Shown one piece after another: positions 1-8,471 of a DNA stretch of 35,474 bases (position 1 is its first letter; each line of letters begins with the position of its first letter). The DNA is taken from NCBI GenBank assembly GCA_029548395.1, contig JAKPNM010000076.1, forward strand, positions 1 to 35,474, in the 5' to 3' direction. The stretch is from Bacillota bacterium. GTDB lineage: Bacteria; Bacillota; Clostridia; Christensenellales; Aristaeellaceae. The notes under the pieces were generated by a model. That model was not told the DNA's origin. It saw only the letters and a program-made list of their open reading frames with translations, and ran no database searches. The translations under genes and the position numbers were made by a program.

Positions 1-397
<397 letters not shown>

Positions 398-531
398 TAA
401 GGAACTGGAAGAGATTGCGCAAGGCAAGAACTGCCAGTCTGAGACCAAAAGGCAGAGGCCTGCTCGTTCAAGCTGTGTGCGGTTGTCAGGGATCGCGGGG
501 CGCGGAGAGCGCTCAAACGTACCCTGAAGAA
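398..531 (+). other. 23S-5S intergenic spacer
   Basis: About 134 nt between the two rRNAs. I looked for a tRNA and saw no acceptor/T-loop arrangement that folds. The stretch is probably removed by processing. Confidence 0.6.
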
Positions 532-648
532 TTCCGGTGGCAATGGCGAAGGGGATCACCTGTACCCATCCCGAACACAGAAGTTAAGCCCTTCAGCGCC
601 GATGGTACTTGGCTGGAAACGGCCCGGAAGAGTAGGTCGCCGCCGGTC
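532..648 (+). rRNA. rrf: 5S ribosomal RNA
   Basis: The central conserved block CACCTGTACCCATCCCGAAC followed by ACAGAAGTTAAGCCCTTCAGCGCCGATGGTACT is typical of Firmicutes 5S. The 5' string TCCGGTGGC pairs with 3' GCCGCCGG to close the terminal stem, which sets both ends to within a few bases (about 117 nt). A strong terminator follows directly. Confidence 0.95.
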
Positions 649-656
649 TCCAACTC

Positions 657-682
657 ACTCCCCGGATTTCGGGGAGTTTTTT
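657..682 (+). terminator. Rho-independent terminator of the rRNA operon
   Basis: A perfect 8-bp stem, ACTCCCCG with CGGGGAGT, closes a 5-nt loop and is followed by six T residues. It lies directly after the 5S gene. Confidence 0.92.
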
Positions 683-744
683 ATTGAAACTGTGTACATT
701 AGAGTGTTTGTATGATAGACTGGAAACACAGGCAGAGGTGACAT

Positions 745-1197
745 ATGATTAGAATAGGCAGAGTAGTAGAGATACAAGACGAATTCCTGAAGATTTGTTT
801 TAGCAGGCCGGAAGCTTGTAATTCATGCAAACTGTGTGGAACCGGGCGGGATAAGACGACGGTCACCTTGCGGGGCGACGCACAGGTGGGGGATCTGGTT
901 GAGGTTGATATGCCGGGCGCCCGGGTTGTCAAGGTTTCCGCTCTGGCTTATCTGATCCCGCTGGTTGGATTGATTTCAGGTCTGTTTCTGGGCAATTCCA
1001 TATTTCCCTCGCGGGAGGCATATGTCTTTTTATCCGGTCTTGTCATGATGGCGGTCTTTCTTGGAGGTGTCAAACTGATTGACCGGAAGCTGGGTGTGTT
1101 GCCTGCGTGGCAGCCCCGTATCCTTCGAATCATTCCTTCAGCGCAGGAAGATGGGCATGAAATCGCCGTGCAAACGATAGAAAATGAAGAAAAATGA
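745..1197 (+). CDS. RseC/MucC-family (SoxR-reducing-system type) membrane protein
   Basis: A 150-residue protein with the layout of the RseC family. A short N-terminal domain carries a cysteine cluster (C25, C28, C31; ACNSCKLCG), then comes a small beta-rich stretch with GDLVEVDMP. Two membrane segments follow (about 60-86 and 90-107), and then a polar cytoplasmic tail. In proteobacteria RseC takes part in SoxR reduction and sigma-E control. In Clostridia its partner is not settled, and no Rnf genes lie next to it here, so its job is unknown. A ribosome site GAGGTG lies 4 nt before the ATG. It follows the rRNA terminator and is transcribed with or just before RNase J (48-bp gap). Confidence 0.82.
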   Translation: MIRIGRVVEIQDEFLKICFSRPEACNSCKLCGTGRDKTTVTLRGDAQVGDLVEVDMPGARVVKVSALAYLIPLVGLISGLFLGNSIFPSREAYVFLSGLVMMAVFLGGVKLIDRKLGVLPAWQPRILRIIPSAQEDGHEIAVQTIENEEK

Positions 1198-1245
1198 TGG
1201 TAGGTCATTGTTTGAAAAAGAAGAAAGACACTAAAGGAGGACATT

Positions 1246-2910
1246 GTGTCAACAAAGCCTAAGTTAAAAATCCTGCCGCTTGGGGGAATTGATGAAATCG
1301 GAAAGAACATCACCGTGTTTGAATATGGTGAGGACATTATTGTCATGGACTGCGGCTCCATTTTCCCCAAGGAAGATATGCTGGGGATTGACCTGGTCAT
1401 TCCCGATGTCAGCTACCTGATTGCCAATAAGGAGCGGGTGCGGGGATTTGTATTTACCCATGGCCATGAGGACCATATCGGCGCCACCCCCTATGTCCTT
1501 GACAAATTGCAGGCGCCTATCTATGGCTCCGGGTTGACCCTTGCCCTGATTGAAAACAAGCTGCGTGAGCACCGCATCACGAAGTATACAGCCATCCCGG
1601 TGAAGCCGCGCGAGGTTGTCCGCCTGGGCAGCTTCAGTGTGCAATTCATCCGTGTAAACCATTCCATCGCTGGCGCGTACGCCCTGGCCATTAGCTGTCC
1701 CGCCGGCACAGTTGTGGCAACAGGCGACTTCAAGATCGACTATACCCCGGCCACCGGCGAAGTGACTGACCTGAGCGCCCTGGCTGCCATTGGTGAAAAA
1801 GGCTGTCTGGCATTGCTTTCTGACAGCACCAATGTGGAACGTCCGGGCTACACCATGAGCGAACGCAAGGTGGCGGAGACCTTCAACCAGCAGATTTCCA
1901 CTGCACAGGGCAGGGTCATTATCGCCATGTTTGCCAGCAACATCCATCGCGTGCAGCAGGTGGTGGACTGCGCCATCAGCTATGGACGCAAAATATGTTT
2001 CATTGGGCGCAGCATGATCAATGTCACTACGGTCGCCATGGACTTGGGTTATCTGACCATTCCCAGGGACAGCCTCATTGAAATGGACGATTTGGACCGT
2101 TACCGCGATGAGCAAATCCTGGTCATCACCACCGGCTCCCAGGGAGAGCCGATGAGCGGCTTGACCCGGATGGCCTTTGCCGAACACCGCAAGCTGCAGA
2201 TCAAGCAGTCCGACAAGGTCATCATCTCAGCCACGCCCATCCCGGGCAATGAGGTTTTTGTCTCCCGTGTGATCAACCAGCTCTATCGCTGCGGCGCAGA
2301 GGTCATCTACGAGGTTCTGGCCGAAGTCCATGTCTCCGGTCACGCCTGCCAGGAGGAGCTCAAGCTGATGCATACGCTGGTCAAGCCCAAGTATTTTATC
2401 CCGGTGCATGGAGAGTACAGGATGCTCTGGCAGCATGCCGAGCTGGCGGAGTCCCTTGGAACCCCGAGGGAAAACATCGTGTTGCCTGAGACCGGCCAGA
2501 TTATCGCGATGAATGACGAAAGCCTGAGCCTTGAGGGCATTGTGCCCACAGGCACCATTCTAATTGACGGCTTGGGCATCGGCGACGTGGGCAACATGGT
2601 GCTGCGCGACCGGAAGCACCTCAGCCAGGAAGGCCTGATTATTGTTGCCATGGCTTTTGACCGCACGCACGACACCCTGATTTCCGGGCCTGACATCATT
2701 TCCCGCGGGTTTGTTTTTGTCCGTGAGAATGAGGATATCATCGAGGATTCACGCGAGGTGGTCCGCAGCATTATTGACTCCTATGAGCACATCTCAAGTT
2801 CAGACTGGCCTGTTATCAAGAACCGTATCAAGGATGAGCTGCGCCGTTTCCTCAATGACAAGATCAAGCGAAACCCCATGATCCTGCCGGTGATTGTTGA
2901 TTTGGGCTGA
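1246..2910 (+). CDS. rnj: Ribonuclease J
   Basis: A 554-residue metallo-beta-lactamase/beta-CASP RNase, close to the usual RNase J length. The zinc motif HGHEDH sits near residue 74, followed by the ATGDF and SDSTN motifs. The beta-CASP region has TTGSQGEP near residue 295 and ISATPIPGNE near 326. The HVSGHA and PVHGEYRM motifs complete the metal site before a C-terminal domain. Family members degrade and mature mRNA and rRNA from the 5' end, with some endonuclease activity, in the cytoplasm. The start is GTG, fixed by AAGGAGG six bases upstream. A terminator closes the gene. Whether it corresponds to J1 or J2 cannot be told from one copy. Confidence 0.96.
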   Translation: MSTKPKLKILPLGGIDEIGKNITVFEYGEDIIVMDCGSIFPKEDMLGIDLVIPDVSYLIANKERVRGFVFTHGHEDHIGATPYVLDKLQAPIYGSGLTLALIENKLREHRITKYTAIPVKPREVVRLGSFSVQFIRVNHSIAGAYALAISCPAGTVVATGDFKIDYTPATGEVTDLSALAAIGEKGCLALLSDSTNVERPGYTMSERKVAETFNQQISTAQGRVIIAMFASNIHRVQQVVDCAISYGRKICFIGRSMINVTTVAMDLGYLTIPRDSLIEMDDLDRYRDEQILVITTGSQGEPMSGLTRMAFAEHRKLQIKQSDKVIISATPIPGNEVFVSRVINQLYRCGAEVIYEVLAEVHVSGHACQEELKLMHTLVKPKYFIPVHGEYRMLWQHAELAESLGTPRENIVLPETGQIIAMNDESLSLEGIVPTGTILIDGLGIGDVGNMVLRDRKHLSQEGLIIVAMAFDRTHDTLISGPDIISRGFVFVRENEDIIEDSREVVRSIIDSYEHISSSDWPVIKNRIKDELRRFLNDKIKRNPMILPVIVDLG

Positions 2911-2922
2911 GTATGCTAAAAT

Positions 2923-2972
2923 AAACTGCCGCGGTTCCGGCCGAAAGGCTGTAAAAATCGCGGCAGTTTTTT
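2923..2972 (+). terminator. Rho-independent terminator after RNase J
   Basis: AAACTGCCGCG pairs perfectly over 11 bp with CGCGGCAGTTT and is followed by a T-rich run. The loop holds a smaller GCC-GAAA-GGC hairpin. It separates RNase J from the YlbF-family gene, so the latter needs readthrough or a promoter I cannot see. Confidence 0.9.
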
Positions 2973-2991
2973 CTTCAGGAGAGGGGAGCCC

Positions 2992-3339
2992 ATGAATTAC
3001 GACCTGGCCAATGCCCTGGCTAAACAGATACGTGAATCGGCGGAGGTCGAAGAATACCGGCGACTTAAAAGCATTGTTGATGAAAGCGAGACCGCCAGAG
3101 CGCTGTTGAAGGAATACAAGCGCCTGCAGGTATCTGTTCAAATGTCCGCAGTGTCCGGTCAGCCGCTGCCCGGAGAAGAGATGAGCCGCTTCCAGCAGAT
3201 TTCATCCCTGCTTTTCGCCGGCACGGACACCTCCGCCTTCCTGCTGGCAGAAATGCATCTGCAACAGGTTTTGGCGGATATTTACAACATCATCGCGCAG
3301 GCAGCCGGCATCCAGCTGGAGTTGCCCGGCATTGAATAG
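2992..3339 (+). CDS. YlbF/YmcA-family protein
   Basis: A 115-residue, mostly helical protein matching the Com_YlbF (DUF964) family in length and pattern (repeated heptad-like Leu/Ala, then an FAGTDTSAFLLAE-type second half). In Bacillus, YlbF, YmcA and YaaT form a complex that steers RNase Y cleavage, sporulation and competence. Here the gene sits after RNase J, another RNA-decay enzyme, which is suggestive context only. AGGAGAGGGGAG precedes the ATG. The stop overlaps the putative TTG start of mltG by 8 bp, so the two are probably translated together. Confidence 0.85.
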   Translation: MNYDLANALAKQIRESAEVEEYRRLKSIVDESETARALLKEYKRLQVSVQMSAVSGQPLPGEEMSRFQQISSLLFAGTDTSAFLLAEMHLQQVLADIYNIIAQAAGIQLELPGIE

Positions 3340-4528
3340 CATGAAGCGCGATAAGTTTCGGGACTATACCCATGACACCCTGATAGAGGAACGGGAATAC
3401 GGCCTGTATTGGTACAGCTGGCTGTGGAACCTGGTACGGCCGGTGCTGATTTTCGCGTGCGCGTTATTGCTGGTGATTGGCCTGGTGTCCATGGCCTGGG
3501 GGAAGATCTCCGCAGTCTTTATCGACCCGGTTGACCCGAAGGACACTACTCCCATCACATTTACAGTGGCTTCCGGGGACAGCCTGACACGGGTATCCAA
3601 TAACCTGCAAAACCAGAACCTGATCAGGAACCGCTCAGTTTTCAAGTACTTTGCGGACTTTATGGGTTTTGGCCAGAAAATTCAGGCTGGTGAATACACC
3701 TTGAGCCGCAGCATGACCATCAACCAGATCGCCGACCAGCTGACCAGCGGGGACGGCAGGCCCATTGTGCGCAACATCACAATCATTCCCGGCTGGAATG
3801 TTGAGAATATCGCGGATTATCTTTTCAAGGAAGGCGCCATCAGCGACAGGGCGCTGTTCCTTGAGAAATGCCGCGCAGGCAGTGAGTTTGCCGCCTACTA
3901 TTATATTGCAGACGTCCTGTCCGCACCGAATGCCGCCCAGCGGAAATATGCCCTGGAAGGCTACCTGGCGCCGGATACCTATGAGGTTTATACTGACGCT
4001 TCCATGGATGACATCATCAAAAAACTGCTTTCCCAGACCGAGTCCGTGTACAAGGAGCCGCTGCATACGCGCGGTGAGGAGATCGGTTTCAGCATGGATC
4101 AGGTCATCACCCTGGCGTCTTTGATCGAGAAGGAAGCCAAAACAGGCGATTTTGCCCGCGTATCCGCAGTTTTTCATGGCCGGCTGCGCCGGGACATGAC
4201 GCTGGGCAGCGATGTAAGCATCAAATATGTCACCGGTACGACCAGGATGGCGCTCAACCGGGAGGATCTCGGGGTCCGGTCGCCCTATAACACGTACCTG
4301 CATCAGGGCCTGCCGCCCGGCCCCATCTGCAATCCCTCGCCGATGGCAATTCAGGCGGCGCTGTATCCGGATGAGCAGTTTTTGTCAGAAGGTTATTTGT
4401 ATTTCTGTTCCAAGAATCCGGATTCCGGTGAATTGCACTTCTCAAAGACCTTGGCGGAGCATGAGTATGCCGTCAGCGTCTACGCCCCGCTGTGGGAGGC
4501 TTATGACCGGCGGACCAACGCACAGTGA
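3332..4528 (+). CDS. mltG: Endolytic murein transglycosylase MltG
   Basis: A 398-residue YceG/MltG protein. It has a cytoplasmic N-terminus, one membrane helix at about 35-57, and then an extracytoplasmic domain. The hallmark strings are LEGYLAPDTYEV (near 209), ASLIEKEA with catalytic Glu at about 266, and SPYNTYLHQGLPPGPICNP. The enzyme cuts nascent glycan strands at the membrane and so sets their length. Start choice is open: CTGGAG at 3316-3321 is well spaced for TTG 3332, while ATG 3341 has no good site, so I prefer TTG. The stop overlaps GTG 4525 of a decayed gene (GTGA). Confidence 0.95.
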   Translation: MNSMKRDKFRDYTHDTLIEEREYGLYWYSWLWNLVRPVLIFACALLLVIGLVSMAWGKISAVFIDPVDPKDTTPITFTVASGDSLTRVSNNLQNQNLIRNRSVFKYFADFMGFGQKIQAGEYTLSRSMTINQIADQLTSGDGRPIVRNITIIPGWNVENIADYLFKEGAISDRALFLEKCRAGSEFAAYYYIADVLSAPNAAQRKYALEGYLAPDTYEVYTDASMDDIIKKLLSQTESVYKEPLHTRGEEIGFSMDQVITLASLIEKEAKTGDFARVSAVFHGRLRRDMTLGSDVSIKYVTGTTRMALNREDLGVRSPYNTYLHQGLPPGPICNPSPMAIQAALYPDEQFLSEGYLYFCSKNPDSGELHFSKTLAEHEYAVSVYAPLWEAYDRRTNAQ

Positions 4529-4800
4529 GTCCGGAAAACAAGGGTCTGCGCTTTGGCCCGGCCGGCAATTCCGACAGCTTTTACGCAGCCGGCTTCAGGC
4601 AGACGGTGGATGCCTTGCGAGGTGGAAGCAGGGCTTGGATACAGCGGGCACGGCGGGCGCGTATCCGTTTTTCAAAGATAAAGGAAAGCCGGGGCGCCAT
4701 AGCGGGAGGACGCGGGTCAGCTGCTGGCAAGCTATCAGGAGGCTCTGAAGACGCTTTCCCCGGTTTGCGTCAGCCCGGGTGTAGCCAATACTGCTTCAGA
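4525..4800 (+). pseudogene. Remnant of a TIM-barrel (endonuclease IV-like) gene
   Basis: GTG 4525 overlaps the mltG stop in the classic GTGA arrangement. The first residues, GLRFGPAGNSDSFYAAGF, look like the N-terminus of clostridial xylose-isomerase/endonuclease IV-like TIM-barrel proteins. After about 30 codons the resemblance jumps between frames: frame +2 gives YSGHGGRVSV, the first frame gives SKIKESRGAIA, and frame +2 again gives QLLASYQEALKTLSPV. Such proteins are about 270 residues, and only ~90 codons remain, so frameshifts and probably an internal deletion have destroyed it. By chance the first frame stays open into the next gene, which produces the false 462-aa ORF. The family call is from memory of the motif. 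Confidence 0.5.
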
Positions 4801-4811
4801 TGTGCTATAAT
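4801..4811 (+). promoter_or_regulatory. Extended -10 promoter for the Xaa-Pro peptidase gene
   Basis: TGTGCTATAAT contains TGC just before a perfect TATAAT at 4806-4811. No clear -35 is seen (AGCCAA at the right distance), which extended -10 promoters tolerate. Transcription would start near 4818, shortly before the AAGGAG site at 4829. Confidence 0.65.
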
Positions 4812-4845
4812 TCCCTTGGAATTTCAAGAAGGAGCGCATGAGTTC

Positions 4846-5913
4846 ATGAACAGGGTCGACAGGCTCATCAGGAAGACCGCTTTGCGCGGGGATGCCGCCA
4901 TTCTTATCCATAAGCCGTCCAACATGTTTTATCTCAGCGGCTATATCGGCGAGGGACTGTTGATCATCGGGCATCATTTTTGCGCGATTGTGACGGATTT
5001 CCGATATGTGGAGCAGGCGCAGGCCCAGGCGCCCGGTTTTTTGGTGCGCAGCGTCAGCAATGAGCGCAACCATGCGCAGGTCACGGCAGATGTACTGAAC
5101 GAAAACGGCATAGCCAGCGCGCTGTATGAGGATGATTTCCTGACAGTGCGTGCCGCTGCGCAGCTGGCCGAAGCCCTGGGGCAGATAAAGCTTGAGGCGC
5201 TTGCCAACCAGCCTGAGGCCTTGCGCCAGATCAAGGATGCGGAGGAGATCGCTCTGATGGAAAAAGCCTGCGGGATTTCTTCCCAGGCCTATGAAGACAT
5301 ATGTGGATGGATTAAACCCGGCATGAGCGAGATTCATATCAAGCGTTTGCTGGACAACCGCTTGCTGGAATTGGGCGCGCAGGCTACTGCCTTCAGCACC
5401 ATCGTTGCCTCCGGCCCCAATGGCTCTCTTCCCCATGCGGTCGCAGGGGAGCGCGTGGTACAGCAAGGCGATATGATTACACTCGACTTTGGCGCGCAGT
5501 ATAAGGGGTATTGTTCTGACATGACCCGGACCATCAGCCTGGGGCAGCCCTCCGCAAAAATGCTGGAGATTTTTAACATCGTGCTGACGGCTCAGATGGC
5601 CTGCCAGGATATGCTGGCGCCCGGAAAACCGTGCAACGGGGTGGACGCGCTCGCGCGCAGCATCATTGGCGAAGCCGGTTATGGCGAATACTTTGGCCAT
5701 GGCCTGGGTCATGCGGTGGGCATTGACATCCATGAGGCTCCCCGCTTGAGCCCCAAATGTGAGGATGATCTGGTGCCCGGCCATGTGGTCACTGTGGAGC
5801 CGGGGATCTACCTGCCGGGCATCGGCGGCGTCAGGATTGAGAACACCTGTCTGATTACGGACGGTGGCGCGCGCAGCCTGGTCAAGGCCCCGCGTGAGCT
5901 GAGGATTTTATAA
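4846..5913 (+). CDS. Xaa-Pro peptidase, M24B family
   Basis: A 355-residue metallopeptidase of the short aminopeptidase P/prolidase type. The N-terminal creatinase-like domain (about 1-125) contains NMFYLSGYIGEG. The C-terminal pita-bread domain carries the dinuclear metal ligands D214 and D225 (LDFGAQYKGYCSDMTRT), H289 (GHGLGHAVG), E318 (VTVEPGIY) and E332 (GVRIEN), plus H197/198-region SLPH. It removes N-terminal residues preceding proline or splits Xaa-Pro dipeptides in the cytoplasm. The longer track ORF from 4525 is rejected because its first ~107 codons are a decayed neighbour. ATG 4846 has AAGGAG 11 bases upstream and its own -10. It is followed 27 bp later by efp, a common pairing in Firmicutes. 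Confidence 0.93.
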   Translation: MNRVDRLIRKTALRGDAAILIHKPSNMFYLSGYIGEGLLIIGHHFCAIVTDFRYVEQAQAQAPGFLVRSVSNERNHAQVTADVLNENGIASALYEDDFLTVRAAAQLAEALGQIKLEALANQPEALRQIKDAEEIALMEKACGISSQAYEDICGWIKPGMSEIHIKRLLDNRLLELGAQATAFSTIVASGPNGSLPHAVAGERVVQQGDMITLDFGAQYKGYCSDMTRTISLGQPSAKMLEIFNIVLTAQMACQDMLAPGKPCNGVDALARSIIGEAGYGEYFGHGLGHAVGIDIHEAPRLSPKCEDDLVPGHVVTVEPGIYLPGIGGVRIENTCLITDGGARSLVKAPRELRIL

Positions 5914-5940
5914 GATTCTAAACAGGATGGAGGACAATAC

Positions 5941-6498
5941 ATGATTACGGCAGGCGATTTCAGGAAGGGCATCACCATTGAATGGGAGGATGGCGTCTGG
6001 AGCATTGTGGATTTCCAACATGTCAAGCCCGGAAAGGGCGCAGCCTTTGTGCGCACCAAAATCAAGAACATCATGACAGGCACCGTGGTCGAGCGTACCT
6101 TCAACCCCTCGGACAAAATGCCGCACGCCATCATTGAGACCAAAGAGATGCAATACCTGTACAATGATGGCAATCTCTACTATTTTATGGATCCAGAAAC
6201 CTTTGAGCAGATCCCGCTGAACCATTCCCAGGTGGAAGAAGCCATTCAGTTTGTCAAGGAAAACACCAATGTCAACATCCGCTTCTTCAAGGGCGCGGCC
6301 TTTTCAGTGGAGGCCCCCAACTTTGTGGATCTGGAGATTACTGAAACTGAGCCCGGTTTCAAGGGTGACACCGCTTCCACCACCTACAAGCCGGCCACTA
6401 CGGAAACCGGTTTCGAGCTCATGGTGCCGCTGTTTATCAACATTGGCGATGTGATCAAGATTGATACCCGTTCCGGCGAATACCTGTCAAGGTCATAA
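5941..6498 (+). CDS. efp: Elongation factor P
   Basis: A 185-residue protein with the full three-domain EF-P length. The N-terminal KOW-like domain ends in the loop [12 protein letters not shown], with K32 at the tip as in Bacillus EF-P. The C-terminal signature-like region [16 protein letters not shown] closes the protein. EF-P rescues ribosomes stalled on polyproline. Which K32 modification is used cannot be read here, and no modifying enzyme is in the window. The site ATGGAGG precedes the ATG. It lies between the peptidase and the CD1247-type gene and is probably co-transcribed with both. Confidence 0.97.
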   Translation: MITAGDFRKGITIEWEDGVWSIVDFQHVKPGKGAAFVRTKIKNIMTGTVVERTFNPSDKMPHAIIETKEMQYLYNDGNLYYFMDPETFEQIPLNHSQVEEAIQFVKENTNVNIRFFKGAAFSVEAPNFVDLEITETEPGFKGDTASTTYKPATTETGFELMVPLFINIGDVIKIDTRSGEYLSRS

Positions 6499-6524
6499 CT
6501 GACGCGCATCATAAGGAGGAAGAA

Positions 6525-6995
6525 ATGAGTGATCTGTTCAAGAAAGTAGAGTATCTCAAGGGTTTGGCGGAAGGCATGAACCTGAGGGAAGACAAACAGG
6601 ACCAGCGTTTCCTGTTGAAGATCCTGGAAGTCCTGGAAGAGATGGCTGATGAGATCGCCGAATTGCAGGAAGGTCAGGATGAGATGAATGAGTACCTCGA
6701 AAACATGGATGAGGATTTGTCCGATTTGGAGGATGATTTGTCCGCTTTGGAGGATGCCGTGTTTGATGACGACGATGACTTTACCGATTTTGACAGCCTG
6801 AGCGATCAGGATGAAACAGACGGTGAATCCGTCGTTGAGTACGAGTGTCCTCATTGCGGGGCAACCACCCGCTTCGATATTACGGATTTTGATTTTGACG
6901 AGGACTACCTATGTCCTGAATGTCAGCAGCCCTTTTTTCCCGAGCATGAAGAAGACGATGATGAGGACGAGGACAGCAAGCAGCCTGACCGCTGA
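6525..6995 (+). CDS. CD1247-type acidic zinc-ribbon protein
   Basis: A 156-residue protein of the clostridial family often found just after efp. The N-terminal ~80 residues start SDLFKKVEYLKGLAEGM and form a helical, coiled-coil-prone segment. An Asp-rich linker (DDDDDF near 81-86) follows, then a zinc ribbon with C108, C111, C130 and C133 (CPHC...CPEC) and an acidic tail. The function of the family is unknown. The very acidic body and zinc ribbon could suit contact with RNA polymerase or ribosomal components, but this is inference. AAGGAGG lies 6-7 bases before the ATG, and a terminator follows. Confidence 0.85.
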   Translation: MSDLFKKVEYLKGLAEGMNLREDKQDQRFLLKILEVLEEMADEIAELQEGQDEMNEYLENMDEDLSDLEDDLSALEDAVFDDDDDFTDFDSLSDQDETDGESVVEYECPHCGATTRFDITDFDFDEDYLCPECQQPFFPEHEEDDDEDEDSKQPDR

Positions 6996-7017
6996 GGCAT
7001 CCTGTCATCTCACCATG

Positions 7018-7060
7018 GAGGGTTGCGCCCCCGGAGGATTTTGTCGCAGCCCTCTTTTTT
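7018..7060 (+). terminator. Rho-independent terminator before the potassium genes
   Basis: GAGGGTTGCG pairs with CGCAGCCCTC (one G-T pair) and is followed by six T residues. The GGAGG inside its loop (7033-7037) mimics a ribosome site and probably explains the over-long track start at 7023. Confidence 0.85.
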
Positions 7061-7076
7061 ATGCGGGGCAGATATC

Positions 7077-8444
7077 ATGACATTCTTGAAGAAAAAACAA
7101 TCCGCGTTTAGCCCGTCGCGTGTGTTGGCCATAGGCTTTCTGGGGATGATCCTGCTGGGCGCGGTTCTGCTTTGGCTGCCGTTTTCAACGCGGGATGGCG
7201 TTGCTCTCACGCCGCTGGACGCTTTGTTTACCGCGACCAGCGCAGTGTGTGTGACCGGGCTGACAGTGGTGGACACCGCGGGGACGTATTCGCTTACTGG
7301 GCAGCTGATCATTATCCTGTTGATTCAACTGGGCGGGTTGGGCTTTATGCTGTTTGCCACCTCCGTGCTGGTATTGGCAAGGCGGCGCATTTCCCTGCGC
7401 AACCGCGTTTTGCTGCATGAGACCATGAGCATGCCCGGGCTGTCCGGCGCGGTGCGCACCGCGCTTCGCTTCATGGGGATTGTGTTTGTGGTGGAATTGG
7501 CCGGCGCGCTTGTCTTGTCCAGCCAATTTATTCCGCGCTATGGCGTATGGACAGGAATATACTATGGTTTTTTCCACGCTGTCAGCGCGTTTTGCAACGC
7601 AGGCTTTGACCTGTTTGGCGCCGCCGGCAGCCTGAGACAGTTTCAACAGAATCCCCTTGTGCTGAGCACCATTTCCTTATTGATTATTATCGGCGGATTA
7701 GGCTTTGCTGTGGTGGCGGACCTGGCAGACCATGGCTTCCGTCTGCGAAAAACAAGCCTGCATACCAGAATCGTCCTTGTCACCACCATCTTGCTGCTGG
7801 TATCGGGCATGGTCTTTTTTGCGGCGATGGAATGGAATAACCCGCGCACCCTGGCCTTTGAGGGCGCTGGGGCATTTGACAAGCTCAACAACGCCTGGTT
7901 CCAGTCAACCACGACCCGCACGGCCGGTTTTTCCTCATTTGAGCAAAACGGCATGCGGGATGGCAGCCTGATCGTCAGCGCAATTTTGATGTTCATTGGC
8001 GCTTCTCCGGCGTCCACCGGCGGCGGCATCAAAACCACCACCATCTTTGTGCTGGCGGTGCTGATTCGCAGCGTGTTTTATGGCAACAGCGATGTCAATG
8101 CCTTTCGCCGCAGGCTGCCGCTGGCGGTCATCCGCACGGCGCTGAGCATTTTTGTCATTAACTTTGTGTTGCTGATGCTCGGCGCTGTCTTTCTGTCGCT
8201 CAGTGAGGAGGGCCGGGGATTTCGCATGCTGGATTTGATATATGAACAGGTCTCAGCCCTGGCTACGGTGGGCTTGTCCAGCCTGGGCACCGGCCGGCTG
8301 AGCCAGCCGTCCCGTATGTGGCTGATCGTATTGATGTATTTGGGACGGGTTGGACCGCTGACCATGATGCTCAGCTTTTCAAGCCGTTTTGCCAACCAGG
8401 CTCAAGGCATCCGCTATGCGGAGGAGCAAATCATTGTCGGCTGA
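7077..8444 (+). CDS. Potassium uptake channel subunit, TrkH/KtrB family
   Basis: A 455-residue polytopic membrane protein with four membrane-pore-membrane repeats. The filter loops are visible: TSAVCVTGLTVVD, SAFCNAGFDLFG, TTTRTAGFSSF and ALATVGLSSLG, each with the conserved glycine. STGGGIKTTT is the flexible intramembrane loop that gates the pore. Its length matches KtrB more than the longer TrkH. It works with a cytoplasmic RCK subunit, and the gene for that follows immediately. ATG 7077 is chosen because the track start at 7023 lies in the terminator stem. The ribosome site (GCGGGG) is weak. Confidence 0.94.
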   Translation: MTFLKKKQSAFSPSRVLAIGFLGMILLGAVLLWLPFSTRDGVALTPLDALFTATSAVCVTGLTVVDTAGTYSLTGQLIIILLIQLGGLGFMLFATSVLVLARRRISLRNRVLLHETMSMPGLSGAVRTALRFMGIVFVVELAGALVLSSQFIPRYGVWTGIYYGFFHAVSAFCNAGFDLFGAAGSLRQFQQNPLVLSTISLLIIIGGLGFAVVADLADHGFRLRKTSLHTRIVLVTTILLLVSGMVFFAAMEWNNPRTLAFEGAGAFDKLNNAWFQSTTTRTAGFSSFEQNGMRDGSLIVSAILMFIGASPASTGGGIKTTTIFVLAVLIRSVFYGNSDVNAFRRRLPLAVIRTALSIFVINFVLLMLGAVFLSLSEEGRGFRMLDLIYEQVSALATVGLSSLGTGRLSQPSRMWLIVLMYLGRVGPLTMMLSFSSRFANQAQGIRYAEEQIIVG

Positions 8445-8457
8445 GGGCTCAGCCGAC
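8436..8457 (+). other. Intercistronic hairpin overlapping the KtrB stop
   Basis: GTCGGCTGAG and CTCAGCCGAC form a perfect 10-bp inverted repeat with a 2-nt centre. The stop codon TGA lies within the left arm. There is no T run, so it is not a simple terminator. AAGGAG for the next gene follows 3 nt later. Confidence 0.75.
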
Positions 8458-8471
8458 CTGAAGGAGAGATC

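Noticed and set aside
398-531. tRNA gene in the 23S-5S spacer
   Set aside because: No cloverleaf could be drawn; the GTTCAAGC string is not flanked by matching stems.
684-716. Promoter for the RseC-like gene (TTGAAA and TATGAT)
   Set aside because: The spacer is 21 bp and there is no TGn extension, so support is too weak.
1264-2187. 307-residue minus-strand ORF
   Set aside because: It is antisense to RNase J, whose metal motifs are complete.
4525-4845. 462-residue peptidase with a novel N-terminal domain
   Set aside because: ATG 4846 has its own promoter and ribosome site, and the upstream codons look like a decayed gene, not a domain.
7023-7076. Upstream TTG starts for the potassium channel with GGAGG at 7033
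   Set aside because: The region forms a terminator hairpin with six T residues; the GGAGG is in its loop and too close to TTG 7041.
7000-7076. c-di-AMP (ydaO-type) riboswitch before the potassium genes
   Set aside because: Only about 80 bases lie between genes, and they are taken up by the terminator; a ydaO riboswitch is longer.
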